Origin: Acidovorax sp. T1
GTDB lineage: Bacteria > Pseudomonadota > Gammaproteobacteria > Burkholderiales > Burkholderiaceae_C
Assembly (NCBI RefSeq): GCF_002176815.1
Contig: NZ_CP021648.1
Span: 1,054,001 to 1,118,000 of the forward strand
Direction of reading: 5' to 3'
Length of the DNA: 64,000 nucleotides
In this document: positions 1 to 9,524 of the stretch, in pieces
How positions within the stretch are numbered: position 1 is the stretch's first letter
Layout of the letters: each line of letters starts with the position of its first letter
Notes under the pieces: model-generated
The model's input: the letters and a program-made list of their open reading frames with translations, nothing else
What the model was told of the DNA's origin: nothing
Databases searched by the model: none
Made by a program: the position numbers and the translations under genes

Positions 1-537
1 CGCACCCAGGGCGGTGGCAAGGGCGCCGTGGGCATTCCGGCGCCGGCGTCCACGCCGGAGTTTCTGGTCAAGCTGGTGGGTGAGAAATTCCAGCTCGACC
101 TGGTGTCGGCCCCTTACCGCGGTGCCGCGCCCATGATGGCCGACATGCTGGGCAACCAGATCGGTGCGGGCGTGGGCTCGGTGCAGGACTTCATGGAAAA
201 CCACAAGGCCGGCAAGCTGCGCGTGGTGGCGGTGCTGGGCACCAAGCGCCAGGCGGCCATGCCCCAGGTGCCTACGTTCGACGAACTGGGCTTCAAGGGC
301 TTTGCCGACCTGCCGTATTACGGCTTTTATGCCCCGGCCGGCACGCCGCAGCCATTCATCCAGCAGTTCGCGGCGGCGCTGGCCAAGGTGGTTGCCAAAC
401 CCGAGGTGCACGACCATCTCACCGCCATGGGCCTCACGGTGGGCTTCATGACGCCGCAGCAACTGGGTGCGCGCGAACATGCCTACACCGAAACCTGGCG
501 CCGCATCATCAAGACCAACGGGTTTGTGCCGCAGTAA
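1..537 (+). CDS. TctC/Bug-family tripartite tricarboxylate transporter substrate-binding protein, C-terminal part
   Basis: The reading frame is open from the first base, so the gene is cut by the window edge and the GTG at 28 is internal. About 178 residues remain of a family that is usually near 325. The visible half has the typical Bug features: a segment with DMLGNQIGAG, then GKLRVVAVLG, a stretch beginning MPQVPTFDELG, and a C-terminal helix region containing FYAPAGTPQ. Family knowledge: these periplasmic proteins bind carboxylates or aromatic acids and feed TctAB-type permeases, but in Burkholderiales most are orphan paralogues of unknown ligand. No TctA/TctB gene is visible here. The family call is strong; the ligand is unknown. 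Confidence 0.88.
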   Translation, partial: RTQGGGKGAVGIPAPASTPEFLVKLVGEKFQLDLVSAPYRGAAPMMADMLGNQIGAGVGSVQDFMENHKAGKLRVVAVLGTKRQAAMPQVPTFDELGFKGFADLPYYGFYAPAGTPQPFIQQFAAALAKVVAKPEVHDHLTAMGLTVGFMTPQQLGAREHAYTETWRRIIKTNGFVPQ

Positions 538-961
538 GCCCCACGGGGCGAGGGCGCCGCTGTGGCGGAAATCCGACGCAAAAATGGCTGTCGACGCTTG
601 GTTTCTTTCAGTGATTGATGCTATTGAATAAATAGCTGTATGCGCTTTTGTAGCAAGCGCTGCAGCCGTATTCGTGCATTTTTTTAAGGGCCGGGTGCAG
701 CGCTTTGCCGTGAATGCGGCAACGCAGGTGTCAGACCACCAGCTGGTGGCGGTGTGGATTGACTGAAAGCCGTTGACCGTTCAAAACCTGCCGTCCACAG
801 CCACAGTGCCACCGCACCCGCCACCACGGGGGGCGCCGCACGCACCGGGATGCCGGTGTGCGTGCCAGCGCGGCGCAGGGGCTGTGACAAGGTGGCCAAC
901 GCATGTACCATCCAGCACAAATCCTGCCGGTGCGTAAAATTGTAAAGATCTGTTTGCTGCC
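538..961. other. Intergenic region with repeat and a palindrome
   Basis: This 424 bp gap holds one copy of the dispersed repeat (619-672) and a perfect 14 bp palindrome, CCACCAGCTGGTGG, at 736-749, which could be an operator for the downstream diguanylate cyclase gene. A TAAAAT hexamer near 936 could be a -10 element but I find no matching -35. I see no convincing gene in it. Confidence 0.4.
619..672 (+). repeat. Dispersed intergenic palindromic repeat, copy 1
   Basis: It contains AATAGCTG, then GCGCTT (642-647) and its complement AAGCGC (655-660), followed by a pyrimidine-rich end with a T run. The same layout (an A/T-rich head with ATAGCTG, GCGCTT, 7-9 bp, AAGCGCT, then a tail ending in T's) recurs across the window. 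Confidence 0.7.
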
Positions 962-3244
962 TTGCTTGTGCGTTTCTCTGCCACTTCCCGTCTGATCCTG
1001 CTGGCCGTGCTGCTGTCCTTGGGCATTGGCGGCCTGTTTGCCCGCAGCATCTGGACGCTGCGCGAGGAGGCGTGGCACCATGCCGAGCGCACCAGCGTCA
1101 ATCTGGTGCGCACGCTGGACCAAAACATAGCCCGCACGATGGAGTCTGTTGACCTGTCAATGCAGAGGGTGGTGGAAGGCGTCACCGATCCGTACGTGAT
1201 GGCCCTGCCGGTCGAAATGCGCCAACGCGCGCTGTTCGACAATTCGTTGCGTGTGCAGGGTATTGGCTCCCTTTTGGTGTTGGACCGGGCCGGCAACGTG
1301 GTGATCGACTCCGAGTTTCTGGAGCCCCGCAAGGCCAACTTTGCCGATCGAGACTACGTCAAGGTGTTTGATAGCGGCGCCCACACAGGTCTGTATGTGG
1401 GCGCGCCGGTGCGTGCGCGCCTGACCGGCCGGTACAGCCTGCCCCTGAGCCGCGCCTACTATGGGCCCGATGGCCAGGTGGCCGGTGTGGTCGTGGGCAC
1501 CTTGCGGCTGGCGCATTTCCAAAGCCTGTTCGAAGCCTTGAACCTCGGGCCCGGTGGCAGCCTGAACCTGTTTCGCTCCGATGGCATTGTGATTGCGCGT
1601 TTTCCCTTCAGCGAAGACGTGCGGGGCCGCAGCCTGGCGGGCACGGCCAATATCCGCGCCTTTCAGTCGGCCCGCAGCGGCGTTTTTACCGGCCGGTCCG
1701 CGATTGACAACGTTGAGCGCCTTTTTGCGTTCCGGCATGTGGGCGACTATCCCCTGATGGTGAATGTGGCCCAGTCGGTGGATGACATCCTGGCCGGCTG
1801 GTACCGCAGCGCCTGGATTCTGGGTGGTTTTGCCCTGCTGCTGATGGCGGCCTGTGTGGGGCTGGCGGGGCTGTTTGCGCGGGAGTTGCGCCGCCGCCAG
1901 CAGATCAGTGCCAGGCTGGAACAGGCCGAGCGCGACCTGCGCACCATCCTGAACAATATGCCCTCCATGATTGGTTACTGGGATCGCGACCTGTGCAACC
2001 GTTTTGCCAACCATGCCTATCTGGACTGGTTTGGCCAGGCGCCCGGCCAAATGCGCGGCAGGCACATCCGCGAGCTGCTGGGCGACGAGCTCTACGAAAA
2101 GAACCGGCCTTATCTGGAGCAGGCGCTGCAGGGGCACGAGCAGCTTTTCGAGCGCACCATCGTCGACCCCGCCGGGGTGGAGCGCTACGCCATCGCCTCG
2201 TATGTGCCCGACTTTGACGGCGATGAGGTGCGCGGCATTTTCGTGCAGGTCACCGACATCACCGAGCGCAAGCGCATGGAAGAGGCGCTGTTCGAGGAAA
2301 AGGAGCGCATGCGCCTGACGCTCAGGTCCATTGGCGATGCCGTGGTCTGCACCGATGCGCAGGGCCTGGTCACCTACCTGAACCCCGTGGCCCAGCGCCT
2401 GACGGGCTGGCAGGGGTTTGATGCCGCGGGGCGCAATGTGGATGAGGTGGTGCACCTGCTGGTCCCGGACGATCAGGCGCCCCAGCCCAGCCCGCTGCGC
2501 CTGGCGCTGCAGCAGAAAAAGCCCGTGGAGCCCACGCGCGGCGTGGTGCTGCACCGCACCAGCGGCCAGCGCTTTGACGTGGAAGAATCGGCCAGCCCCA
2601 TCACCGACCGCCACGGCCAGATCACCGGGGCCGTGGCCGTGCTGCGCGACGTGACCGACGCCGTGGCCATGGCCGAGCACATGGCGCACCTGGCGCAGTA
2701 CGACGCGCTCACCGACCTGCCCAACCGCGTGCTGCTGCAAGACCGGGCCCGCCAGGCGCTGGCCCATGCCCGGCGCGATGGCAACTTGGTGGCCGTGATG
2801 TACATCGATCTGGATGGCTTCAAGCAAGTCAATGACACCCGGGGCCACGACGTGGGCGACGAGTTGCTGGTGCAGTTGGCCCAGCGCCTCACGGGTGCCG
2901 TGCGCGCGTCCGACACGGTGTGCCGCCAGGGCGGCGACGAATTCGTGGTGCTGCTGCCGGGCATTGACGCCGCCGAGCAGGCCTGCCAGGTGGCGCGCAA
3001 GATCATGGCCGCATGCAGCGCCCCTTATCAGCTCAGCAGCCACGTGCTGTCCGTGGATCTGAGCGGCGGCATCGCCCTGTTTCCCGAGCATGGCCAGAAC
3101 TTCGAAGCGCTGTCGCGCCATGCCGACGCGGCCATGTATGCCGCCAAACATGCGGGCCGGCGGCAGTTTCGCCTGTATGCCGGGGCAGATGCCGAGCCCG
3201 TGCGCGTGGCCCTCGAAGGCGATCGGGTCTCAGCTTGCTCCTGA
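962..3244 (+). CDS. Membrane diguanylate cyclase with Cache sensor, two PAS domains and GGDEF
   Basis: The 760-residue protein has a TM helix at about 10-29, a periplasmic Cache-type sensor region to about 280, a second TM at 286-307, PAS domains at about 325-437 and 450-570, and a GGDEF domain from about 580. The catalytic GGDEF motif is intact at 657-661, and the RxxD inhibitory site (RASD, 648-651) lies exactly five residues before it, so both activity and c-di-GMP feedback are expected. There is no EAL domain. The predicted role is to make c-di-GMP in response to an extracytoplasmic ligand plus a cytoplasmic PAS signal. The start is uncertain: TTG at 962 or GTG at 968, neither with a strong ribosome site. 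The stop codon touches a repeat copy. Confidence 0.88.
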   Translation: MLVRFSATSRLILLAVLLSLGIGGLFARSIWTLREEAWHHAERTSVNLVRTLDQNIARTMESVDLSMQRVVEGVTDPYVMALPVEMRQRALFDNSLRVQGIGSLLVLDRAGNVVIDSEFLEPRKANFADRDYVKVFDSGAHTGLYVGAPVRARLTGRYSLPLSRAYYGPDGQVAGVVVGTLRLAHFQSLFEALNLGPGGSLNLFRSDGIVIARFPFSEDVRGRSLAGTANIRAFQSARSGVFTGRSAIDNVERLFAFRHVGDYPLMVNVAQSVDDILAGWYRSAWILGGFALLLMAACVGLAGLFARELRRRQQISARLEQAERDLRTILNNMPSMIGYWDRDLCNRFANHAYLDWFGQAPGQMRGRHIRELLGDELYEKNRPYLEQALQGHEQLFERTIVDPAGVERYAIASYVPDFDGDEVRGIFVQVTDITERKRMEEALFEEKERMRLTLRSIGDAVVCTDAQGLVTYLNPVAQRLTGWQGFDAAGRNVDEVVHLLVPDDQAPQPSPLRLALQQKKPVEPTRGVVLHRTSGQRFDVEESASPITDRHGQITGAVAVLRDVTDAVAMAEHMAHLAQYDALTDLPNRVLLQDRARQALAHARRDGNLVAVMYIDLDGFKQVNDTRGHDVGDELLVQLAQRLTGAVRASDTVCRQGGDEFVVLLPGIDAAEQACQVARKIMAACSAPYQLSSHVLSVDLSGGIALFPEHGQNFEALSRHADAAMYAAKHAGRRQFRLYAGADAEPVRVALEGDRVSACS

Positions 3245-3299
3245 ATAAATAGCTGTCTGCGCTTGCTGCATAAGCGCTTCGGCGCTATTTCGTTAAAAT
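3244..3299 (+). repeat. Dispersed intergenic palindromic repeat, copy 2
   Basis: It begins on the stop codon of the diguanylate cyclase gene. GCGCTT at 3259-3264 faces AAGCGC at 3272-3277, with AATAGCTG ahead and an A/T-rich tail behind. Confidence 0.75.
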
Positions 3300-3433
3300 T
3301 TTGTGGCGAGGCGCCGTGCCCCTGGCTGTGGAGCGCGAAATTTGCTGCAGGGTGGCGAAAATAATTTTGATGGCCCTGGCGTGTGCCGCCGCCTACCATT
3401 CAATGCCAATTCCCTTTTATCCGGAGTGCCCGC

Positions 3434-4600
3434 GTGCCCAATCTGTCCAAAGTCACTTGCATTGAAGACCTGCGTGTTGTTGCCCAGCGCCGCGTGCCGC
3501 GCATGTTCTATGACTATGCCGATTCAGGTTCGTACACCGAGGGCACCTACCGCGCCAACACGGCCGATTTCCAGGGCATCCAACTGCGCCAGCGCGTGGC
3601 CGTGAACATGGAGGGCCGCAGCACTCGCACCACCATGGTGGGCCAGGACGTGGCCATGCCCGTGGCCATTGCGCCCACGGGCCTCACGGGCATGCAGCAT
3701 GCCGATGGCGAAATCCTGGGCGCGCGTGCGGCCAAGGCGTTTGGTATTCCGTTCACGCTTTCGACCATGAGCATCTGCTCCATCGAAGACGTGGCCCGGC
3801 AGACCGGCAACCACCCGTTCTGGTTCCAGGTGTACGTGATGCGCGACCGCGACTTCATCGAGCGCCTGATCGACCGCGCCAAGGCCGCCAACTGCTCGGC
3901 CCTGCAGCTCACGCTGGACCTGCAGATCCTGGGCCAGCGCCACAAGGACATCAAGAATGGCCTCTCGGCCCCACCCAAGCCCACGCTGGGCAACCTCATC
4001 AACCTGGCGACCAAGCCGCGCTGGTGCCTGGGCATGCTGGGCACAAAACGCCGCAGCTTTGGCAACATCGTGGGCCATGCCAAGGGCGTGGGCGATTTGT
4101 CGTCGCTGTCGTCCTGGACGGCCGAGCAGTTCGACCCGCAGCTCAACTGGGGCGATGTGGAGTGGATCAAGAAACGCTGGGGCGGCAAGCTGATCCTGAA
4201 GGGCATCATGGACGCCGAAGACGCACGCCTGGCCGTCAATAGCGGTGCCGACGCGCTCATCGTCAGCAACCACGGTGGCCGCCAGCTCGACGGCGCGCCA
4301 TCCTCCATTGCCGCACTGCCCGCCATCGCCGAGGCGGTGGGCAAGGACATCGAGGTGTGGATGGACGGCGGCATTCGCAGCGGCCAGGACGTGCTCAAGG
4401 CCCGCGCCCTGGGCGCGCGCGGCACGCTGATCGGCCGCAGTTTTCTGTATGGCCTGGGCGCCTATGGCGAGGCGGGCGTGACGCGGGCGCTCGAAATCAT
4501 CCAGAAAGAGCTGGACATCACCATGGCGTTCTGCGGCCGCACCCACATCGACCAGGTGGACCGCAGCATCCTGCTGCCGGGCACTTACCCGCTGGCCTGA
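3434..4600 (+). CDS. lldD: FMN-dependent L-lactate dehydrogenase
   Basis: This is an alpha-hydroxy-acid dehydrogenase of 388 residues that oxidises L-lactate to pyruvate and passes electrons to the respiratory chain at the inner membrane. Evidence is the N-terminal RMFYDYADSGSYTE segment, the FMN-binding APTGLTGM, the catalytic histidine in SNHGGRQLDG, and DGGIRSGQDVLKA plus GRSFLYGLGA near the C-terminus. I place the start at GTG 3434 because CGGAG lies about 8 bp upstream and the family N-terminus begins there; an ATG at 3383 would add 17 non-conserved residues. It stands alone with no lactate regulator or permease beside it. Other flavin hydroxy-acid oxidases are possible but the match to proteobacterial LldD is close. 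Confidence 0.9.
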   Translation: MPNLSKVTCIEDLRVVAQRRVPRMFYDYADSGSYTEGTYRANTADFQGIQLRQRVAVNMEGRSTRTTMVGQDVAMPVAIAPTGLTGMQHADGEILGARAAKAFGIPFTLSTMSICSIEDVARQTGNHPFWFQVYVMRDRDFIERLIDRAKAANCSALQLTLDLQILGQRHKDIKNGLSAPPKPTLGNLINLATKPRWCLGMLGTKRRSFGNIVGHAKGVGDLSSLSSWTAEQFDPQLNWGDVEWIKKRWGGKLILKGIMDAEDARLAVNSGADALIVSNHGGRQLDGAPSSIAALPAIAEAVGKDIEVWMDGGIRSGQDVLKARALGARGTLIGRSFLYGLGAYGEAGVTRALEIIQKELDITMAFCGRTHIDQVDRSILLPGTYPLA

Positions 4601-4672
4601 CAGGGCTTGCCGTCCAGGTCTGAAAAGGCGAACGCGGCGGCGGGTTGGGCGGGGCCGCGCAAAATAGCGGCT

Positions 4673-5968
4673 GTGACCGAAGCTGCTCCTGCTTTTTCTG
4701 CCCCGGCAACCGCACCTGCCGCGGATCGCCCCGCACGGCTGCGCCGCATTGCGCACCTTGACATGGATGCGTTCTTTGCATCGGTCGAGTTGCTGCGCTA
4801 TCCGCAGCTCCAGGGGCTGCCCGTGGTGATTGGTGGCGGGCGGCGCAGGGTGGACGATCTGCTGCTGCAAAGCCCCGATGGCACCGGCCCGCGCGAGCCG
4901 TGCTTCATTCCCGTGGCCGATTTCCCCTTGCTCAAGGACTATGTGGGCCGGGGCGTCATCACCACCGCCACCTATGCCGCGCGGCAGTTTGGCGTGGGTT
5001 CGGCCATGGGCATGATGAAGGCTGCCCGGCTGTGCCCGCAGGCCATCGTGCTGCCGGTGGACTTTGACGAGGTGCGCAGGTTTTCGCGCCTGTTCAAGAG
5101 CGCCATCACCGAGATCGCGCCAGTGATGCAGGACCGGGGCGTGGACGAGGTGTATATCGATTTCACCGACGTGCCCGGCGGCCAGCGCGAGGGCGGGCGC
5201 GTGCTGGCGCGGCTCATCCAGAAAAGCATCTTCGACGCCACGGGCCTGACCTGCTCGATCGGCGTGGCGCCCAACCGCCTGCTGGCCAAGATGGCCAGCG
5301 AGTTCAACAAGCCCAATGGCATCTCCATTGTTTATGGGCAAGATCTGCAGACCACCATCTGGCCGCTCAACGTGCGCAAGATCAACGGCATCGGCCCCAA
5401 GGCGGGCGAAAAACTGGCCGCACTAGGCGTGCACACCATTGGCGAGCTGGCAGCGCAAGACCCGCAGTGGCTGATGGGCCACTTTGGCAAATCCACCGGC
5501 GCGTGGATGCACCGCGTGGCCTGGGGCCAGGACGACAGCCCGGTAGTGACCGAGAGCGAGCCCGTGAGCATGAGCCGCGAAACCACGTTTGAGCGCGACC
5601 TGCACGCGGTGCGCGACAAGGCCGAGCTTTCGCGCATCTTCACCGACCTGTGCCAGCGCGTGGCCGAAGACCTGCAGCGCAAAGGCTATGTGGGCAAAAC
5701 CATCGGCATCAAGCTGCGCTATGACGATTTCAGGACCGCCACGCGCGACCACACCCTGCCCGCGCCCACGCAGGATGCGGCCACCATCCGCCACACGGCG
5801 GGGCTGTGCCTCAAGCGCGTGCCGCTGGACAGGCGCTTGCGCCTGCTGGGCGTGCGGGTGGGGGCGCTGGTGCGCCTGTCCGAGCACCTGCTTTCGGGGG
5901 GCGAACCCGTTTGCGCAGCCACCCGCCAGGCACGCCACCCCGACCCGCACACCGCGCCGCTGTTTTGA
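4673..5968 (+). CDS. dinB: DNA polymerase IV (Y family)
   Basis: This error-prone translesion polymerase is 431 residues long. The palm has HLDMDAFFASVE with the first catalytic carboxylates at about residues 30 and 32, and DEVYID supplies the second catalytic pair (usually DEAYLD). Then come SIGVAPNRLLAKMASE, the helix-hairpin-helix KINGIGPKAGEKL, and the little-finger domain. The C-terminus ends in APLF, compatible with a beta-clamp binding tail. The chosen start is GTG 4673; the frame stays open upstream to 4607 but those residues look unlike the family. An AAAATA stretch ends only a few bases before the GTG, so the message may be leaderless. An insertion of about 30 residues after the first motif (VDDLLLQSPDGTG region) is typical of the longer betaproteobacterial DinB. 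Confidence 0.92.
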   Translation: MTEAAPAFSAPATAPAADRPARLRRIAHLDMDAFFASVELLRYPQLQGLPVVIGGGRRRVDDLLLQSPDGTGPREPCFIPVADFPLLKDYVGRGVITTATYAARQFGVGSAMGMMKAARLCPQAIVLPVDFDEVRRFSRLFKSAITEIAPVMQDRGVDEVYIDFTDVPGGQREGGRVLARLIQKSIFDATGLTCSIGVAPNRLLAKMASEFNKPNGISIVYGQDLQTTIWPLNVRKINGIGPKAGEKLAALGVHTIGELAAQDPQWLMGHFGKSTGAWMHRVAWGQDDSPVVTESEPVSMSRETTFERDLHAVRDKAELSRIFTDLCQRVAEDLQRKGYVGKTIGIKLRYDDFRTATRDHTLPAPTQDAATIRHTAGLCLKRVPLDRRLRLLGVRVGALVRLSEHLLSGGEPVCAATRQARHPDPHTAPLF

Positions 5969-6010
5969 CGCTGCGCTGGGACGGCGTATTTGTGTTGATT
6001 TGTGACAAAA

Positions 6011-6022
6011 TGATTAGAATCA
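6011..6022 (+). promoter_or_regulatory. Palindrome with embedded -10-like element upstream of the chemoreceptor gene
   Basis: TGATTAGAATCA is a 5-2-5 inverted repeat that includes TAGAAT, a reasonable -10 hexamer. No well-spaced -35 is visible (TTGATT lies only 14 bp ahead), so this may be an operator overlapping an activator-dependent promoter. It lies 49 bp before the next gene. Confidence 0.3.
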
Positions 6023-6071
6023 AAGGTTTTCCTGCCGTTTTCCGGCTGGGACAGCACAAGGACCCCAGCGT

Positions 6072-7634
6072 ATGCGTGTGAATTTGCCGGTAACCCAGCA
6101 CGAGTATGAATTTCCCGACGACAGCATGCTGGTGTCGTCCACCGACACCAAGGGCATCATCTTGCATGGCAACCCTGCCTTCATCGATGCCAGCGGCTAC
6201 AGCCACGACGAACTGATAGGCCAGCCGCACAACCTGATCCGCCACCCCGACATGCCACCCCAGGCGTTCAAGGACATGTGGTCCACCGTCGGGCGCGGCC
6301 ACACCTGGACCGGGCTGGTGAAGAACCGCCGCAAGGACGGCGGTTTCTACTGGGTGCGCGCCAATGTCACGCCCATCATGGAAAACGGCAAGCCGCGTGG
6401 CTACCTGTCGGTGCGCACCAAGCCGGGCCGCGCCGAGGTGCAGCAGGCCGAAGCCCTGTATGCCCAACTGCGCAGCGACCAGGCGGCGCAGCGCGAGACC
6501 GTCCGTTTGCAGCACGGCCGGGTGGTTTATCCCGGCATGCGCGGTGCGCTGCAGCGGCTGCAGCAAATGTCGGCCACGCAGACCTTGGCGCTGATGCTGC
6601 TGGGCGTGGTGCTGGTGGGCATGCTGCCGCACTGGCTGGGCTGGCAGGGCGCCTTGGGCTGGGGCGCGCAGCTGGCGCTGCTGCTGGCGGGCGTTGGCGG
6701 TGTGCTGGCGTGGTTCCATGGCCGCATCGTGGGCGGTATGCGCACGGTCGAGCGGTTTGCTGGCGACATTGCCGGCTGCAATCTGGCCACTTCCCTGGAC
6801 AGCGGGCGGTGCGCGCCGTCGCTGGCGCCCCTGGTGCGTGGCTTGGAGCAGATCCAGGTCAACCTGCGTGCCGTGGTGGGCGATGTGCGCACCGAGATTG
6901 CAGGCTTTTTGCGGTCGGCCGAAGAAATCGCCCAGGGCGGGCACGATCTTTACCAGCGCACCGAGGCGCAGGCCGCCAACCTGCAGGAAACCGCCGCCGC
7001 AATGGAGGAACTGTCCAGCACCGTGCGGCAAACCGCCGACACATCCGGCGCGGTGGCCAAGGACAGCACCCACAGCGCCGCAGTGGCGCGCGCTGGCGGC
7101 GCGGCGGTGCAGCAGGTGGGCCAGGCCATGCATGCCATCGAGCAGTCGTCGCGCAAGGTGGGCGAGATTGTCTCGGTGATCGAGGGCATTGCCTTTCAAA
7201 CCAATCTGCTGGCGCTCAACGCCGCCGTGGAAGCGGCCCGCGCCGGCGAGCAGGGGCGGGGCTTTGCCGTGGTGGCCGGTGAGGTGCGCGCCCTGGCGCA
7301 GCGCAGCGCGGGCGCGGCCAAGGAGATCCGGGCGCTGATCGGCACCTCGGTGTCGCAGGTGGCTGATGGCTCGCGCCAGATGGACCAGGCGGGCCAGACG
7401 ATTGCCGACGTGGTGTCGTCGGTGTCCCGCGTGAGCGACCTGGTGCGCGAGATCAGCCAGGCCACGGCCGAACAGTCGATCGGCATCGGCCAGGTGAACG
7501 AGGCTGTCACGCAACTGGAAACCGTGACGCAGCAGAACGCAGCGCTGGTCGAGGAAACGGCCGCTTCAGCCCAGGCGCTCAAGGGTAACGCGGTGTCCTT
7601 GTCGCGCTCGGTAGAGGTGTTTCGCCTGCGGTGA
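6072..7634 (+). CDS. Aer-like methyl-accepting chemotaxis protein with N-terminal PAS domain
   Basis: The 520-residue receptor has a cytoplasmic PAS domain (about 15-115) with the Aer-type NLIRHPDMP motif, paired TM helices at about 171-190 and 196-215, and a long coiled-coil signalling domain. The hairpin tip contains [20 protein letters not shown], the CheA/CheW contact region. There is no periplasmic sensor loop, so as in Aer it probably monitors redox, oxygen or energy state through a PAS-bound flavin; flavin binding is inferred. The ATG is preceded by AAGGA about 10 bp upstream. No che genes are adjacent, so it plugs into a chemotaxis pathway encoded elsewhere. Confidence 0.9.
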   Translation: MRVNLPVTQHEYEFPDDSMLVSSTDTKGIILHGNPAFIDASGYSHDELIGQPHNLIRHPDMPPQAFKDMWSTVGRGHTWTGLVKNRRKDGGFYWVRANVTPIMENGKPRGYLSVRTKPGRAEVQQAEALYAQLRSDQAAQRETVRLQHGRVVYPGMRGALQRLQQMSATQTLALMLLGVVLVGMLPHWLGWQGALGWGAQLALLLAGVGGVLAWFHGRIVGGMRTVERFAGDIAGCNLATSLDSGRCAPSLAPLVRGLEQIQVNLRAVVGDVRTEIAGFLRSAEEIAQGGHDLYQRTEAQAANLQETAAAMEELSSTVRQTADTSGAVAKDSTHSAAVARAGGAAVQQVGQAMHAIEQSSRKVGEIVSVIEGIAFQTNLLALNAAVEAARAGEQGRGFAVVAGEVRALAQRSAGAAKEIRALIGTSVSQVADGSRQMDQAGQTIADVVSSVSRVSDLVREISQATAEQSIGIGQVNEAVTQLETVTQQNAALVEETAASAQALKGNAVSLSRSVEVFRLR

Positions 7635-7637
7635 TGC

Positions 7638-7654
7638 CGTGCCAGCGCGGCACG
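7638..7654. terminator. Possible hairpin between convergent genes
   Basis: CGTGCC (7638-7643) and GGCACG (7649-7654) pair around a 5 nt loop in the 30 bp gap between the chemoreceptor gene and queF; a TTTT follows about 8 bp later. It is a weak terminator candidate. Confidence 0.3.
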
Positions 7655-7664
7655 CCGGGCGCTT

Positions 7665-8510
7665 TTACTGCCGTGCCGTGCGCGTGTTGGCGGGCAGCTG
7701 CTGGGGGTGGCTGGTGCGCAGCGGGTTGATGTCAAGCCCGCCGCGGCGGGTGTAGCGCGCATACACCGTGAGCTTGATGGGGCGGCAGCGCGTCCACACG
7801 TCCATGAAGATGCGCTCCACGCATTGCTCGTGGAATTCGTTGTGGTTGCGAAAGCTCACGATGTATTGCAGCAGCCCTTCCTGGTCGATCTGCGGGCCGC
7901 TGTAGGCAATCTGCACGCTGCCCCAGTCGGGCTGGCCCGTGACCAGGCAGTTGCTCTTGAGCAGGTTGCTGGTCAGCACCTCGGACACGGGCGCTTCGCC
8001 AAACGCGGCGGTCAGCAGCTCGGGCGCGGGCTGGTAGCGCGTGCATTCCACATCCAGCCGGTCCAGGCTCAGGCCGTCGAGTTCGTGCACCGGCTCGCGG
8101 TCAAACAGCTCGGGCAGCAGCAGTTTCACGCCCACGGTGGCGGGGTGTTCGGCACCGCGCCACACGGCCTCGCTGATGTCGGCGCGGATGCGCGCCTGCA
8201 CCTCGGCGGCGTCGGCAAAGCGTGTGTTGTTGAAACTGTTGAGGTAGAGCTTGAACGACTTGCTCTCGACGATGTTGGGTGTTTCGCAGGGCACGGTGAT
8301 GTGCGCCAGCGCCACCTGCGGCTTGCCGCGTGCATTCAGCCACGACAGCTCGAACGCCGTCCACAGGTCGGCCCCGAAGAAGGGGGCCGCGCCCGCAATG
8401 CCGATCTCGGCGCGCTTGCCCGCGCGCGGGATGGGAAACAGCAGCGATGCATCGTACTGGCCGATATAGGCCGACGCCTTGCCGAGTTGGGATTGTTCCG
8501 GCGTGGTCAT
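7665..8510 (-). CDS. queF: NADPH-dependent 7-cyano-7-deazaguanine (preQ0) reductase
   Basis: QueF reduces the nitrile of preQ0 to the amine preQ1 for queuosine tRNA modification. At 281 residues it is the long two-domain type found in E. coli. The QueF motif [17 protein letters not shown] is at about 82-98 in the N-terminal half, and the thioimide-forming cysteine is in [13 protein letters not shown] (Cys188, with the proton-donor Asp at 195), matching the E. coli Cys190/Asp197 spacing. The C-terminal half has [12 protein letters not shown]. An AAAGGA site precedes the ATG. No other queuosine genes are adjacent. Confidence 0.95.
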   Translation of the reverse strand: MTTPEQSQLGKASAYIGQYDASLLFPIPRAGKRAEIGIAGAAPFFGADLWTAFELSWLNARGKPQVALAHITVPCETPNIVESKSFKLYLNSFNNTRFADAAEVQARIRADISEAVWRGAEHPATVGVKLLLPELFDREPVHELDGLSLDRLDVECTRYQPAPELLTAAFGEAPVSEVLTSNLLKSNCLVTGQPDWGSVQIAYSGPQIDQEGLLQYIVSFRNHNEFHEQCVERIFMDVWTRCRPIKLTVYARYTRRGGLDINPLRTSHPQQLPANTRTARQ

Positions 8511-8523
8511 GGTCTGTCCTTTT

Positions 8524-8585
8524 ACTATTGAATTAATAGCTTCTTGCGCTTTATCTATAAGCGCTAGAGCCTGTTTTTACTTGAA
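8524..8585 (+). repeat. Dispersed intergenic palindromic repeat, copy 3
   Basis: It has TTAATAGCTTCTTGCGCTTT, then ATAAGCGCTAGAGCC and a T-rich tail. It fills the gap between queF and the dioxygenase gene, and its tail contains the stop codon (8577-8579) of that gene. Confidence 0.8.
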
Positions 8586-9488
8586 TTCATGCGCGCGCAA
8601 CCACTTGGTGGCGATCCACTTGTCGCCGGCGATCACCGGCGCGCCGCCATGCAGCGTGCCGGTGGACGGGGCGGGGCGCGCATAGCTGAAGAACACGGCG
8701 TTGCCGCGCTGCGGTGCCACTTCGATCTGCGCCTGCGGAAAGACGGTGCCACCGCCTTTTTCGGGCGTGTTCAGGTACATCACCAGCGTGCCCACGCGCT
8801 GCCCGCCGTGCTGCACGATGGTGGGCGTGCCGGGCTCGGCGGGGTCGAAGTAGTCGTAATGCGGCTTGTATTCGGCCCCGGGGCGGTAGTGCAGCACCTG
8901 CAGGCCTTCGCCGTTTTCGATGGGCCAGTTCAGCAGGCAGGCAATGCGTTCTTCGATGCGCTGGACCAGCGGGCTTTCGCCGCGCTGAAAGAACATGCCG
9001 TCACTGGTGCGGTGGTCATTGATTTCCTCGCCACCCGTCTGCGTGGACACCGTGAGCGAGCGCGCCATGCGGGTGGCCGCGGCGGCGATCAAGGCATCGC
9101 ATTCGTCGGGGGACAGCAGGTTGCCAAACACCACCAGGCGCGGCTGGGCCATGCTCAGCAGCACGTTCACGGTGCGGTCGCCGCAATCCACCTGGGCAGG
9201 GGATTCATGGAGCCGTGGCTCGGGCACCGGCACGGCGGCCGGCTGGCGCTGCGGCACAGCCCTTTCGTCGAGATGATCCTGCAGCGTGATGTGCAGCGCA
9301 TCGGCCGCCAACTGTGCATCCCAGCCCGCGTCGCGCATGGATTGCAGCACCACGGTTTTTGTGAAGCCGGCCTGGGCCTGCTCGATGAGCCAGCGGCGCA
9401 GCTCGGGCGTGATGGTCTGGCGCGCGGCGCTGCTGTGCTGGGTGCTTGCAGTGGTGTTGTCCGCAGGCGGGTCAGAGCGCGATGCCAT
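8577..9488 (-). CDS. 2-oxoglutarate/Fe(II) dioxygenase, prolyl 4-hydroxylase-like
   Basis: The 303-residue protein has an N-terminal helical region of about 100 residues and a C-terminal double-stranded beta-helix resembling the prolyl 4-hydroxylase alpha subunit. Iron ligands are visible as the HYD triad (His210, Asp212) and His280 in TLHGG, with Lys290 in DKWIATKW placed to bind the 2-oxoglutarate carboxylate. Related bacterial enzymes hydroxylate prolyl residues in proteins, EF-Tu being the studied case; the substrate here is not known. The N-terminal part (EQAQAGFTKTVVLQSMRDAGW) resembles a small UBA-like or docking fold and may recognise the target. It lies upstream of queF in the same orientation, separated by a repeat copy. 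Confidence 0.85.
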   Translation of the reverse strand: MASRSDPPADNTTASTQHSSAARQTITPELRRWLIEQAQAGFTKTVVLQSMRDAGWDAQLAADALHITLQDHLDERAVPQRQPAAVPVPEPRLHESPAQVDCGDRTVNVLLSMAQPRLVVFGNLLSPDECDALIAAAATRMARSLTVSTQTGGEEINDHRTSDGMFFQRGESPLVQRIEERIACLLNWPIENGEGLQVLHYRPGAEYKPHYDYFDPAEPGTPTIVQHGGQRVGTLVMYLNTPEKGGGTVFPQAQIEVAPQRGNAVFFSYARPAPSTGTLHGGAPVIAGDKWIATKWLRAHEFK

Positions 9489-9524
9489 GGCAGTCCTTCA
9501 ACGTGGGCGGGGTGTTTTTCGGCT

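Noticed and set aside
1157..3151. 664-codon minus-strand frame opposite the diguanylate cyclase gene
   Set aside because: Antisense shadow of a clear GGDEF protein; His/Ala/Gly-rich composition with no recognisable domain.
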